From the NCBI GenBank assembly GCA_024195265.1, contig JAJLRJ010000013.1:10836832-10900831 (forward strand): DNA of 64,000 nucleotides, written 5' to 3'. The notes below the pieces were generated by a model that saw only the letters and a program-made list of their open reading frames with translations, searched no databases and was not told the DNA's origin. The translations under genes were made by a program, and so were the position numbers. The stretch's first letter is position 1. Each line of letters opens with the position of its first letter. Origin of the DNA: Dendrophyllia cribrosa. Lineage: Eukaryota > Cnidaria > Anthozoa > Scleractinia > Dendrophylliidae. This document shows positions 11,236-22,600 of this stretch, one piece after another.

Positions 11236-12290
11236 TGTATGACAGACATGGACAGCAAAGCACATGTATTTAGCAAACATATTTATTTCACTTTGTTGAA
11301 ACAGTTCAAATAGTTACAAGTCGAGAAGATCCATAACCGGGCCCCTTTTACAAAAAATTGAATTATTCATAGTGCAAAGTTGGTTTGACAGGTTACAGGA
11401 GCTGGACTCTCGTGTCAAGGAACGAAGTATAGCACGGAAGATGTTACTTGTCAGCCAGGTCAAGCTTCCGACGTTCTTTCTCTTTCACTCTGTACATAAA
11501 GCTGTCGAAAAGAACAATGTCATATTTAACAAATTGCAAGAGACCTTTTTTAACAAGTCAATGCCATCCATTTTCTTTTGCAGCAAAACCAAAGTAGTTA
11601 CTCTGGCCGATCACAACAGTCGCAGACAATACATTTACTAGAGCCAGCACCAAGCGTGGGAAAATGCTTGCAGGCAAATCAAAATTGATTTTTGTTTTAC
11701 TTCTGAGACTAGTTAAGTGTGACAAAAAATAAGGATTAATGTCCAATGTTGATCAGGGGTCAATTCAATAAAACTTTTACAAGTGTAATTTACAAGTGTA
11801 GCTTTTGTTTTCAACCTCTGAAACAATGGCTAAACTTGTAAATTACACTTGTATAAGTTTTATTAAATTAACCACAGGTCATACGACTAACATTTATACA
11901 ACCAGCCCCAGGGCCTTGTTTGCTTTGCTGGACACCTTGACACAGTGATCTGTTTGGCTGACTTTGTTAGACAGACATACTCCCAACATTTTTTTACTTT
12001 GTAACCTTCCATAATTATACTCCAACCTTCATAAGATCATATCTAATGCAAAAATTTGATTTTATATAAAACTGAGTTTATAAGGTCCATTGGCCCTTTG
12101 TCAGAGGAGCACCTTTACAGTGGCCAATTTGCCTAGTCAGCTCATGATACAACCAATTTTCACATTCCCCTATCCCCCCTCCGGTGATGCCAAAACTGGC
12201 TTAGAAACTAACCCTTTTAGTCCTGTCTAAGGTAATCATGGGAGGTTACAAAGACATTTCATCAACTCAACTAAGAAAATGTGCCATATA

Positions 12291-12450
12291 TACTTAATTA
12301 AATAAAGGTTGCTTTGGCAATTGGCCATTGGTAATTAGGCATTGGCATTTGGGCATACAGAACACACTGCAATGCTTTGCTTGAGTGACCGCCAAACAAT
12401 AGCTTCCCAATGCCCAATGCTTGAAGCAACCTTTATTGAATTAAGTATAT
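12291..12450. mobile_element. MITE, ACCTAATTCAATAA family, copy 2
   Basis: Same family as 5108-5282 and 63744-63914, in the opposite orientation and more diverged at the ends (ACTTAATTAAATAAAGG, CCTTTATTGAATTAAGT). The conserved body includes GGCATTTGGGCATACAGAAC. Confidence 0.65.
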
Positions 12451-12540
12451 ATAACTCTTGGATGTACAAAGAAACTATTCTTGGCTTGCACTTACGTCAT
12501 ATTAAAATTCAGAGGTTATATACTGAGCCTATAGCAGTGT

Positions 12541-13325
12541 CGCTCTCTGAACAGAAAGCCGATAATAATCTTAACTGAGGTGAGAGGTCGGAAACACAAG
12601 AATTAAGATTGAAGACTGGGCTATTTTTCAATTTAAGCAATTCTCAAAAACAGACTTACGCGACCGTCTGCACAGTACATTTAGACTGTACAAAAGCTCA
12701 CAAAAACAACTTTTTCTCCGTCTAGATATTAGCAAGACTCAATGATTTCCAAACAAAATACATCTGTTGCTTATCAACAGCTTAGCTTGTTTACATAAAA
12801 TCGCTTTTTAACCTATGTAACGAATGAACAAACACATAAAAATGGACAACACAATCTTCTTTCGAAAAATTTTATTCAAATCTCCATAAGTTTATGTTTA
12901 AAAGCAAAACGCGAACCATTTATAGCTCATCAAGGCTGAGCTGTCTTCGATGAAAGAAATCAAAACGACTGAATTTAAGCACGTTTATAAACAATTCTCC
13001 AAAACTAGTGAGAAGACAAAGAAAAAGACAATCACAGATTGATATCGACATAAATTCCCAATCTGTTTTACCTTTAAGTCCCTCACTTGCTTGGAAATTC
13101 TTTAAATCTCCGCTTCTTTGGTTGTGAAATCCGTAATGAAAACAAACATCTCGGATGTTGTGTGGCATCATACACGCATGTTTTGCGACCTAATACACGC
13201 CCGCGAACTAACCCTGTCCAACACGGGCGCACGGCGGTGGCACACGCGCGCCCGCAACACATTCCGCTAGCCATGACCATGAAAAATGACGGGCATAGGT
13301 TCTATGAGTATGGAATTGTGAATTG
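12541..13325. repeat. Dispersed repeat, inverted copy at 54645-55670
   Basis: Blocks such as GACGGTCGCGTAA, AAATGGTTCGCGTTTTGC and TTTTTCATGGTCATGGCTAG occur here in the reverse orientation to 54645-55670 and in the same order. The short open frames in the two copies are shadows of this repeat. Autonomous source unknown. Confidence 0.65.
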
Positions 13326-13329
13326 AAGT

Positions 13330-13545
13330 GCCAGAGCATTTCGTTCAAGAGTTATAGGTGAACGAGTATTAGATCACATTTTTAGTACAACTGTATGGAG
13401 TGGCCATCTTGGTGTACCACTTCAGTACACCAACATGGCAGCCAAAACTTCAAAGTCATAATTAAGCAGAAAATCTCATCACAAAAGATTGGATTCACTA
13501 TAAGTTACATGATATCGGCTTATAAACATCTCAATAACATAAAAA
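13330..13545. repeat. Dispersed repeat, inverted copy at 56388-56605
   Basis: Shares TCACAAAAGATTGGATT, TTATAAGCCGATAT and a palindromic GGTGTACCACTTCAGTACACC-like motif with 56388-56605 in reverse. It sits next to the repeat at 12541-13325, and the two copies flank each other in both places, so they may be parts of one larger element. Confidence 0.55.
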
Positions 13546-13620
13546 TAACTTTCAACTGGTTCAATTTTGTTTATTTTCACGGTTTATCTGAAATAGCATG
13601 ACAAATTTTGTCACACATTT

Positions 13621-14244
13621 ACAGTCAAAATACTCAGCACATTTCATTTATAATTTGGGAATGACTTTCATTACTTGGGAATGAATTGCATTATTGAAAT
13701 CAAAATTCAGGTTTAAAATTGATTATCGGAATTCTCCAATGGTAGCCTCATTTGAAATAACGAACGCTGATTGGTTTGTTATTGACATCAGGCGAATGCT
13801 CATATGCAAAGCAGGCAACAGTTGGAGGCTTGACACATCTGACATGTTTCTGTTTGTATTTTTTTATGTAAAGAAGCTCTGCATTTGTAAAAATCTGAAG
13901 AAGAATTCTTAAAATGTTAGTGTGCTGGCTGTGAAAGAGAAATTTCATGGAAAGTGAAGTAAATGATAAATAATAATTTATTTCCTATGAAGTCCAAGTG
14001 ACTGAATTCACTGAACCCAACAGCGACCAATGGTTGTGTATTTTGCCTGTGAACTTTTGACGGATGGCAGTAAATATAAAACCAATCAACATTAATTATT
14101 ATTTCGAATGAGGCTACATGTACCATTGGAAGATTCCAATAATCAATTTTAAACCTGAATTGTGATTTTAATAATGCAATCTGTTCCCAATTAATGAAAG
14201 TCATTTCCAAATGATAAGTGGAACGCGCTGAGTATTTTGACTGT
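13621..14244. mobile_element. Inverted-repeat element, about 620 bp
   Basis: ACAGTCAAAATACTCAGC at the left end is complemented by GCTGAGTATTTTGACTGT at the right. Pairing continues for more than 200 bp (AAATTGATTATCGGAAT with ATTCCAATAATCAATTT). No transposase-like ORF; non-autonomous element or foldback. Confidence 0.7.
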
Positions 14245-14717
14245 AAAACCTTTACAAATCGAAAGCAAAACATCATAAAAACCTGCCACTTTTTGTGAAG
14301 GATTGTAACACTGGTATATACATACCATGTTAGAAACAGCTTTGAACATCATGTACAAGCCAAGAATATTATTTTAAGCGTGTACACTTTACATATTAAA
14401 ACTATATACTGTAGATGTACAATACAATATAAGCTTATAAGCTTACATTTTATTAATTATCCCGGCTGGGTTTTTCAGAATTTAAAATTTATAAAATGGA
14501 TAACGATTGCAGCAATCGTTTAATACCCATTGAAAACCCCGAAAAAACAAACGTTCAGTGCCAAATGAATTTTATTACGGACATGATTCATAGGAAGCTC
14601 AAACATGGGGTAAGGCAGAACCATTTTTTTACCCAGCTTATGAGTTAGCTCAGTAAGCTTAAATATAAGTTTAAGTTACACTTTCAGCTTGTTGCAGTAA
14701 TATTGAGATCGACTTAC

Positions 14718-14886
14718 TCGTCGTATTCACACCTCTCCCATAAATGCTTTTCGTGATGGCATTCCCAAGGCACAAAGTACGTTTCTTTTCGGCACTTTAG
14801 AAGCGGTATGAGCAAGTGTGCGCAGTAATCTCGGCCAGTCAAGGGCAGCTTGGCGTCCGCCATCTCTTTTTGCGTCACTCTCATCA
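14718..14886 (-). CDS. NDUFB7: NDUFB7, exon 2 (twin CX9C segment)
   Basis: The translation contains EMADAKLPLTGRDYCAH, then KCRKETYFVPWECHHEK and ends LWERCEYD. It matches complex I subunit B18/NDUFB7, an accessory subunit on the intermembrane-space face of the mitochondrial inner membrane. Two CX9C motifs are visible (C-AHLLIPLLK-C and C-HHEKHLWER-C); in this family they form disulfides after Mia40-dependent import. The exon has a clean acceptor (TTTGTTAG) and donor (GA|GTAAGT), and joins the first exon in phase 1. It ends in phase 2 where the human protein continues with a charged C-terminal helix of roughly 50 residues. I could not find that last exon in 1-14700, so it may lie outside the window or be too short to see. 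Confidence 0.88.
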
Positions 14887-15017
14887 CTAACAAACAAAAC
14901 AAGCCTTGTTAATGAAGAAATAACAGAAATAAAATGCTTTAAAGTAAACAAAAAAAGTGAGTGTATTTGATCGCTTTAATGTGATAAATAATCGGTAGTT
15001 TTTATAGCAATTCTTAC

Positions 15018-15042
15018 CTCGCTTGAACTTCTCGTCCGCCAT
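15018..15042 (-). CDS. NDUFB7: NDUFB7, exon 1
   Basis: The start codon at 15040-15042 (minus strand) gives MADEKFKR and meets a perfect donor (G|GTAAGAA). The phase-1 join to 14886 gives MADEKFKRVMRVTQKEM. The N-terminus is about 25 residues shorter than the human protein as I know it and lacks the MGxxx start that carries N-myristate in mammals. The start is chosen because no other ATG is linked in frame and the splice phase fits. A second ATG (MRV) at the start of exon 2 is an alternative. Confidence 0.75.
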
Positions 15043-15126
15043 GATGGATGTTTAGACTAGCGATACCCATAATTCTTCGCGGCAAACAGGCTCGCAATAC
15101 GTACTCAGTAACAGTAGACATTATTA

Positions 15127-15460
15127 ACCGCGGTCAAACGAGAGAAATTTGCAAAAGTTAAGCAAAGTACTTAAAAGGTACATTGTCAATTTACCAAACG
15201 TTTAGAAAGTTTACCAAAAAAGTTCTGAGCGTTTAAAAACTGCAAACTGTGGACGTGTCGGCGCCATTTGCCAACATAATTTTGATCAGGCGTAAAGAGT
15301 TTTGGTCAGTTTTCAGTGGAAAAAAGCTCATCATTTTGAGAAAAATTAAAAGATAGTAACGTCAACTAATTTTTTTTTATACATCCTTGCCCATATTTCC
15401 ATTTAATATTAAATAAAATCCCACGAAATAAAACGAAAACCGTTTGACCGCGGTGGACAG
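15127..15460 (-). mobile_element. MITE with ACCGCGGTCAAACG ends, copy 1
   Basis: Terminal inverted repeats ACCGCGGTCAAACG...CGTTTGACCGCGGT enclose about 310 bp with TTGGCAAATGGCGCCGACA (here reversed). The same element occurs at 36605-36942 and, enlarged, at 59533-60665. Direct repeats ACAGTAGACA lie just outside both ends, consistent with a target-site duplication of about 10 bp. It sits within 90 bp of the NDUFB7 start, so it could affect that promoter. Confidence 0.75.
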
Positions 15461-16617
15461 TAGACAATACAGTCAATTCTAGACAGAGCCCAACTCTCTC
15501 TAAGACTGACACCGGGTTAGTTGTGGTCCATGGGCATAACTGGGGGTTAGGTTTGGACATGCCTCCTTTCTGGGGTAGGGTTTTTTGCCAGTTTCAATCA
15601 CCTCTCTCCTAACCCACTTTTATATTCAAATACCCTGATGGGCACTTGATCACATTTTCATACCTTTTCTCTAGTCAAACTAATATGTTGCAGTATTTTC
15701 CTTAGAAAACCTTTTGACAAGACAAACTTATTAAAATCAATAGCATTGTTCATGGGAGTGATTTAAAAAATATGAGCGAGCCAGCAGAGAAAAAGTTACC
15801 CATGCCCCTCTCTCTCTCCCTCTCAGGTGTGGATATCAACTATGGTACGATATTCCTCCAATAAAGCATTGTCCAGGGGTGTCACTAAGAAAAAACTGAG
15901 CAGGCTCACTAACAAGCCTAGCCGGCTTTTCTGGCTTGTACACCTTCAAAACCACCTTCAGCGGGTGATAAGTTCTCTTTCAGCTGGGGAAATCAGCCGA
16001 TAGCCTGCTCTTAGCTACATCCCTGATTGTCCCTTGATTAAGCACCCTTCCTTCTATGAGCTTGTGCACTACTTCTATCTTCTTTTAGAGGGGGGCTGGG
16101 GGCCACCTGAGAGGAAGCTGAATTGACTCCATGTTTATTGCCGAGGACAATAATTATTGATAAATTGTCCAAATTCAAGACTAACCTGGAAAATCACACT
16201 CAACATACTACAATTACCAGTAAATCACAGTACACCTGAGGTTTAATTTATTAAAGAAAACTATTACATTCAATGTTTCCACAAACAATGCAGAGTTAGA
16301 AACTTTGGTCACTGGACATATACTGTATACTCTGACATTTTCATGACCCTGATCTTCCTTGGGAAGCAGGTAGTGATTCACCATGAACAATGTAATCAAA
16401 TGATAGACCATGACCATATAAAAATATTTTAGTTTCTCTGAAATGTTCCAGCAAACAAAACCCTGATGAAGTAATTGATGACGAATTGTAATGAAACTGA
16501 CCACCATTATTTGAACTGTGTATGGTAATATAACAAGTCTTTCAGTTCTTTGAATATCTTTGTAATGTAGTAATAATTATTATTACTCTGGGTAATGATA
16601 CATGTAAATCATAATCG
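15461..16617. other. Intergenic between NDUFB7 and coiled-coil gene
   Basis: No coding exon, RNA gene or clear repeat structure recognised. Open frames on the minus strand (for example 16214-16507) are Ile/Phe-rich, lack splice support and are judged accidental. The 3' end of the minus-strand coiled-coil gene lies immediately to the right. Confidence 0.5.
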
Positions 16618-16697
16618 TCAATCTTTGAAGAGTATCTGCACCAACTGCTGGTGTGTAATAGGGGCATTGTCACCAAGGCTCAGTCCACTGTTTACAC
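16618..16697 (-). CDS. Coiled-coil gene: last exon with stop
   Basis: Acceptor AATATTTCAG; encodes VNSGLSLGDNAPITHQQL and QILFKD, then TGA at 16618-16620. Phase 1 entry agrees with the previous exon. Confidence 0.7.
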
Positions 16698-19600
16698 CTG
16701 AAATATTATAATATAAAAAAATAAACACTTTGTTACTTTAATGCAAGAGCTCAGTGAAAACCAATGCCTTAAACTCCAACTATAAGATTGGCAATAGTTA
16801 CCAATTTTTTTAATATTATTCATTTTTTATATAAACATATTTATTGGTGAAGTTTGCCCTAAGAGTTACATGTACAGCACTCAATGAGAGGGCTCACTTA
16901 ATTTTTGCATGAACATGAAATAACTTTTGCAATTACACTGTACTTGTGACGTGTGAAAAGGTCCAATGTGTTTACGTGAATGAACTAATCACAAGGGGTA
17001 TAGGTGACCCTCTATGGTAGTTCTAACTTTTGAGTCTGTCAACGAAATTCTGTAATGTGACCATTCAAATGAAACCTCTTCTGCAGTACATGTACATATA
17101 TCTTATTGACCAAGCGCGAGGACCGTACTGGGAGAATATTGGTCCGAGGTCTTGACAGTACAGACCAAGCGCAGCGAGGTCCGTACAAAAAAGACCGAGG
17201 GCCGATATTCTCCTAGTACGATCCCGAGCAAGCTTGGTTAATAAGATATTTATTACACGACTCCTGCCGGCAGGAGGATCGCGTGGGATCATTCGGGACA
17301 ATGCCCGGTCCAATACTTAGAGAATATTGGACCGGCAATCGAGCATTCTGATTGGTTGATTTTAGTTATTGGCCCTCTGACTGACTTAGTCGTGTAATAA
17401 TTTTGCATACTGCCATTCGTTTCTCAATAATTTAAAAAATGACATTTATTTTGGGATTTTTCTTGAATTTTTATTTTAAAGGGTTAAAGTGCCTGTAACC
17501 CTTAAATACATATTTTCAGAATCAACTCTACGAACATTGAATACGTTAAATGGTGAAATATTTCTTGTTTTGAACGTCGCATTATTGAGTTAAAGAGATT
17601 TGATTTACAAAATGCTAATTAGATGACGTCAACCCGGGAATCATTTATTGTACAACTACTTGTTTTCACCTCCAAGTAATATTTTTTACGAATCAGTTGA
17701 CTATCTACAGTTTTTTTTTAGTATTTATCAAATTAGTTACCTTCATCAAGCTGTAAACTGTGCATTGTAAATTGGCGTAGAAATAATGGCAAAGTCCCGG
17801 GTTGATGTGATCTAATTAGCATTTTGTAAATTCAAATCTCTACATGTATAACTCAATAACGCAACATTCAAAACAAGAAATATTTCTCCATTTAACAACA
17901 ATGTATTCAATTGGGTTCCGCTATAGTTTTGACTATTACTTTTAGTTTCTTATTAGTAGTGCTGTGAAGTGCCAGGTGCTACACTTTTGTACAATGTATA
18001 TATAAATGTTTATTATTATTATTATTCCATCAATAATGATAATAATTCTCCTAAGATCAAAAGAGATTCCTAAAATAGATTCCAGGAGATCAAAGCTATT
18101 TTTTTTTGTGTGGAGAACATGCAGTTTATACAAACCTAGGTTGACAGTATTTGACCTTTTGACTTCCTGAATCAATGTCTTCCCGCTAAATTCCTCACTG
18201 GCTGCTTCCAGTTGTGACACCAAGGAACCTATGTGCTTAAGACAGAACAACCCTGGTGAGAGTCTTTGACGGATCTTTAAGGATCGTAATTAAAGATCTG
18301 CATGAGGATCTGCGAGGATCTTACTGAGGATCTTAATAAAGATCTTTGAGGATCTTTAAAGATCCTTGAAGATCTTTGTCAAGAACTTCAAGGATCCTTG
18401 AAGATCTTGGCAGGATCCTTGAAGATCTTGGCAAGATTATTGAGGATCTTTGCCAAGATCTTCAAGGATCCTTTAAATTTCTTGAGAATCTTTGTAAAAA
18501 ATTTTACAATAAATTGCAGATGAAGAATCTTTGAGGATCTTCCAAAGATCCTGTGAGGATGCTTTAAAGATCTTTATCTTTAAGGATCTTTGACAGGTCT
18601 TTGAAGATCTTTAAAGATCCCTGAAGGTCCTGTAAGGATTTTCACCAGGGAAGACAACAAATCCCTTTTGAGAACTGGCTTTTTATATGAGAGGCAGTTA
18701 ATCCATGCAAGCAAATCTAGGTAAACAAGGTTTGATCAAAGCATCGTACAGTTTAAGGCAACTGGGAGAAGTCAGGGCTCTATTAAATTCAGTAAATTTC
18801 CTACTTCCCATGTACATGTACATTATATTTCTAGTTCCTGTCCTAATCCTTGATGGTTCTCGCAGGGGTGTCAACAAGGCCCAGGAAGAGGGGTGGGGGG
18901 GGGGGGGGGGGGGCGGCAGGGATTTCCCCCAGCTGTTACATGTATGTGTTTTTCCCCTGACTACTTTGATGCAAAAACAAAACACTGACAACAACCAAAA
19001 CCAATTTTCCCCAGTTACTTTCTTCACTTCACTGCAGTGTTGCATCTTTGCACTTAACCATTGCAAAATATTATGAAATGTTGCAAACAGTTTTTCCACC
19101 TCTCTTACTTCCCACCACGTTGAGAACCTCACCTCCTAACCTCTCTTGTCCTGCCTTCCTGTCGATTTCCCTTTATACCCAGAGTTTCAAAGTTTAAATT
19201 TAGGAAGCACTTAAAGCTTGGAAGTCTGATTTCATAATTTGTTTTTAGCATGCAAACTCTTGCAGAAAATCTTACCTTGTGTTGAGCATGTTCATGCTGA
19301 AACTTGCCATGCACTTTTTCTAGATTGGTAACCCTTGTTTGGATTTCTTCATATCTACAGTATTATAGAAAATAACTTCTCTGAAATAACTACATGGCTA
19401 CAACAAACAAGCCAATTCAAAGTGATCTTTACAAAAGCTAGATTTCCAGGCGAACAACAGAGGAATGCACATACCTTTCTAGTAACTGCTGGTCTGACAC
19501 ACAGGTAGACCCCAGAACATCTTTTCCATGCCTTGTACCTTCCAAATTTCTAAGTAGTTTTCTCTGTGCAGGACGGTTAAGATTTCGCAGTATTTCATCT

Positions 19601-22600
19601 TCAGTTTTATGGTTGACTGTAAACAACAAAAAAAGGATAAACATGAAACCATATTATAATAAGAAGTGTTGCATATCACGTCTCACTCAATCCTCTTCAT
19701 TCATAACTGGGATACATGTACATGTACATGTACGCATGTCAAAGTTGCAAAAAAACCTTTTGGTTGAGCTCCATGCCCAACCACCAACCTGAAGGATCCA
19801 GGGGTTGGTGAATTTTGTCTGGCCTCTCCTCTGACCTTTAACTTTGGTAGGGGTGACTATTGAATAAAATTTTACTATTGCAATTTATAGTACAGTGTAT
19901 TACGATAGTTGGGGCACTATTGCAATATTGTGGCAACAGCTGGATCAGTATTGCAATAGTCAAAAGTAACTTTTTCGTCCACCATGATTGTTTTGGCATA
20001 CCACGTGATCTCATTGAGTAGCTCACCTGCTGGGGAATTTAAGTTGTTTGTGACGTAAAAACGAAAAATAAATGGCACTGATGGAGTTGCTGATTGATTG
20101 CCTTGTCCGCCTTATAGCAATGTACATGTACACTGTATGACACAAATTGATCATTTTTTTTTTATTTTATTCATTAATTATTACAATCAAGGACTCAATA
20201 AGTATAATGTAGCCAACATGTGTTCATTTTTTTTTCCCACTATAGAAACTATCAAATGAATATTTATGTCAAACTATTACGATTGTTATCGATAGTTGTT
20301 TTCACTATCGATAGCACGCTATTACAGCACCAACTATCATAATACATCAATAGTTCACTGTATCGTTACACCCCTAAACCTCAGCCCCTGCATGGTTAGA
20401 ACTATTAGGGCTGAAGCCCTACTGATATTTTTAATAGCTTTCAGGATCACAAAAATAGGCACACAAGCAATCCAGCACATGAGGATGACTGCCTCATATA
20501 AAAATAATAGTCATTTTTCATGTAGAAAAGGCCTTTTCATTAAATTGACCCACTTTATATGGAGCTCCTATTTGCACACCCGAAAAGAAAAACTATCATT
20601 CACTGAAATTAATTAAAAAAGTGAAACAAATTTGAACAACAAAGCTTTAGTTTGTTGTAGGCCCTACCTTTTCTTAATGTGTTTTGAATAACTTCCAAAG
20701 GAATGTGTTTTGGATAATTTGCTGGAAGAAAAAAATGTTACATGTATTTAATATCATAATATTAATTATAATTTTTATTTCATCAACTACAGTTGTACCA
20801 GCTACTGTACTGTACAGTGTAAGAGACTGAAGCCACGAGTCATGAGCCATGCATTCAAGTAAAGTTGTTAAAATACATAATTAAATAACAATAAAGTTAA
20901 GATCTTAAATTAATTATTTTATTTATTTATTTATTTATCGTCAACAGCTACTAACCCACAGACAAACATATGAGTTACACGTAACAAATTGATAATCAAA
21001 AATCAATAACAGCAACAATAAATAAATTATCATACTAGTAATACTAATCTAAAAATGTAAGAAGCATCCATTTACAAGGACAGCTAGATAACCTAGCCAG
21101 GAATGCACATTAGTCTTAAGGAAATATGCAACTCATTGTCAGTGATATACATTTTAATTTTAATCCCTTGGCACTTTGAGGGCAAGAGAGCATCCACAGA
21201 CTTTTTCCACATACATGTAAATTGTGATGATACTGGGTGATTCTTTAACTCTTGTTCCGATACATGTAAGGGACGAATGATAAATATGGGACTCAGAGAC
21301 GGACAGATAAGCATTTTTTCTGTGGAGAGACTTGAATACATACGCACACACACACACACATATCTTTTGAGTAGGTTAGGTAATACTCTTAGGGATTGTA
21401 GTATTGTATTTAAGATACATGTAACCTTCCCAATAGCTGTACAACTGATGAAGGTCACAAGACCAAAACGTTTTTTATTAATTTTTACTTTTTAAACTAC
21501 CAAGAAGTTGTCCGTCCTTAGCTTTTTTTAAATTTAATTTATATATACCTTATTCTTACTAATTTTTATGCGTACTTAATTGCGCGAAAATTCGGGAGCT
21601 GTATTCCACGAGTATTAATTTTCGCGATTCCAGAAAAAATTAAGTGAACAAAAGTGTATTTAATTTCGTGATTTTGCCATTTCTTTAATCTCCCAAGCCC
21701 TAAAAGAATGTTCACAAAATAGCTATGTAGAATAAGAAGAAATGAAAGTTTGAAGGGTACATGCAGTAGCTTCTGAAATTAAATCTAAATGCCTAATTAA
21801 ATCTAACTACAAGGCGCCTACAAATGGAACATTTGATGACTGTACCAAGAGATTTTGGCTGATCTACAGGCGGCTGAAGATAGGAAGAGTGCTAGACGAA
21901 ATCAAGACCAGAAAGGAATGATTTTTAAGAATTTTAAGGACAGAAGGGACGGTTTTAATTCAGGACAATTATGACAAGTCTGTGACTCACAGCCTTTATA
22001 ATTAATTGTTTTTATATAATCAGATGGTATTAAATTTCGCGATTTTCATTTTCGCGCCTCTTTTTTTCGCGAGTATTAATTTTCGCAATTTTTTCCAAGA
22101 CGCGAAAATCGCGAAATTTAGTATGCGCGAACTTTAGTAAGAATAAGGTATATATCTACATACAGATTTTACCTGCAACATTGTATACACCACTGAAATT
22201 TTAACCTACAACTGTACAATTGTATTCTAATCAAAAGAAAACTGCATCTCCTCCCAAAATGCAAAACTTACCAGAGCTGTTGACATAATTATACCATATG
22301 AATGCATCTGTTGAAATGAGTTACGTGACTGAATACCTCTGATCTTAGCTAATGCTGGACAGTCCTCCTCCAACTGGAATGGAGCCTTCAGTGTCTTGAT
22401 CTGCTGTTGCAGGAAATTGCGGTCACTTTGCTGTTCATAAGTGTCACGCAGAATTAACGAATCTCTTTTGTCTGACAAGTTTAAGTTACCATCTGACTCA
22501 GAGGTCGATAAGTAACCACTCTGATCAGGCTGATTATTACTTTGTTCGGCAACTACATGTACCATTGAGGAAGCAGATTCACCTCCTTTAGTTGCTTTTC

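Noticed and set aside
10881..11313. Frames of 74 and 136 codons on opposite strands
   Set aside because: Both are produced by the large palindrome; similarity between them is symmetry, not homology.
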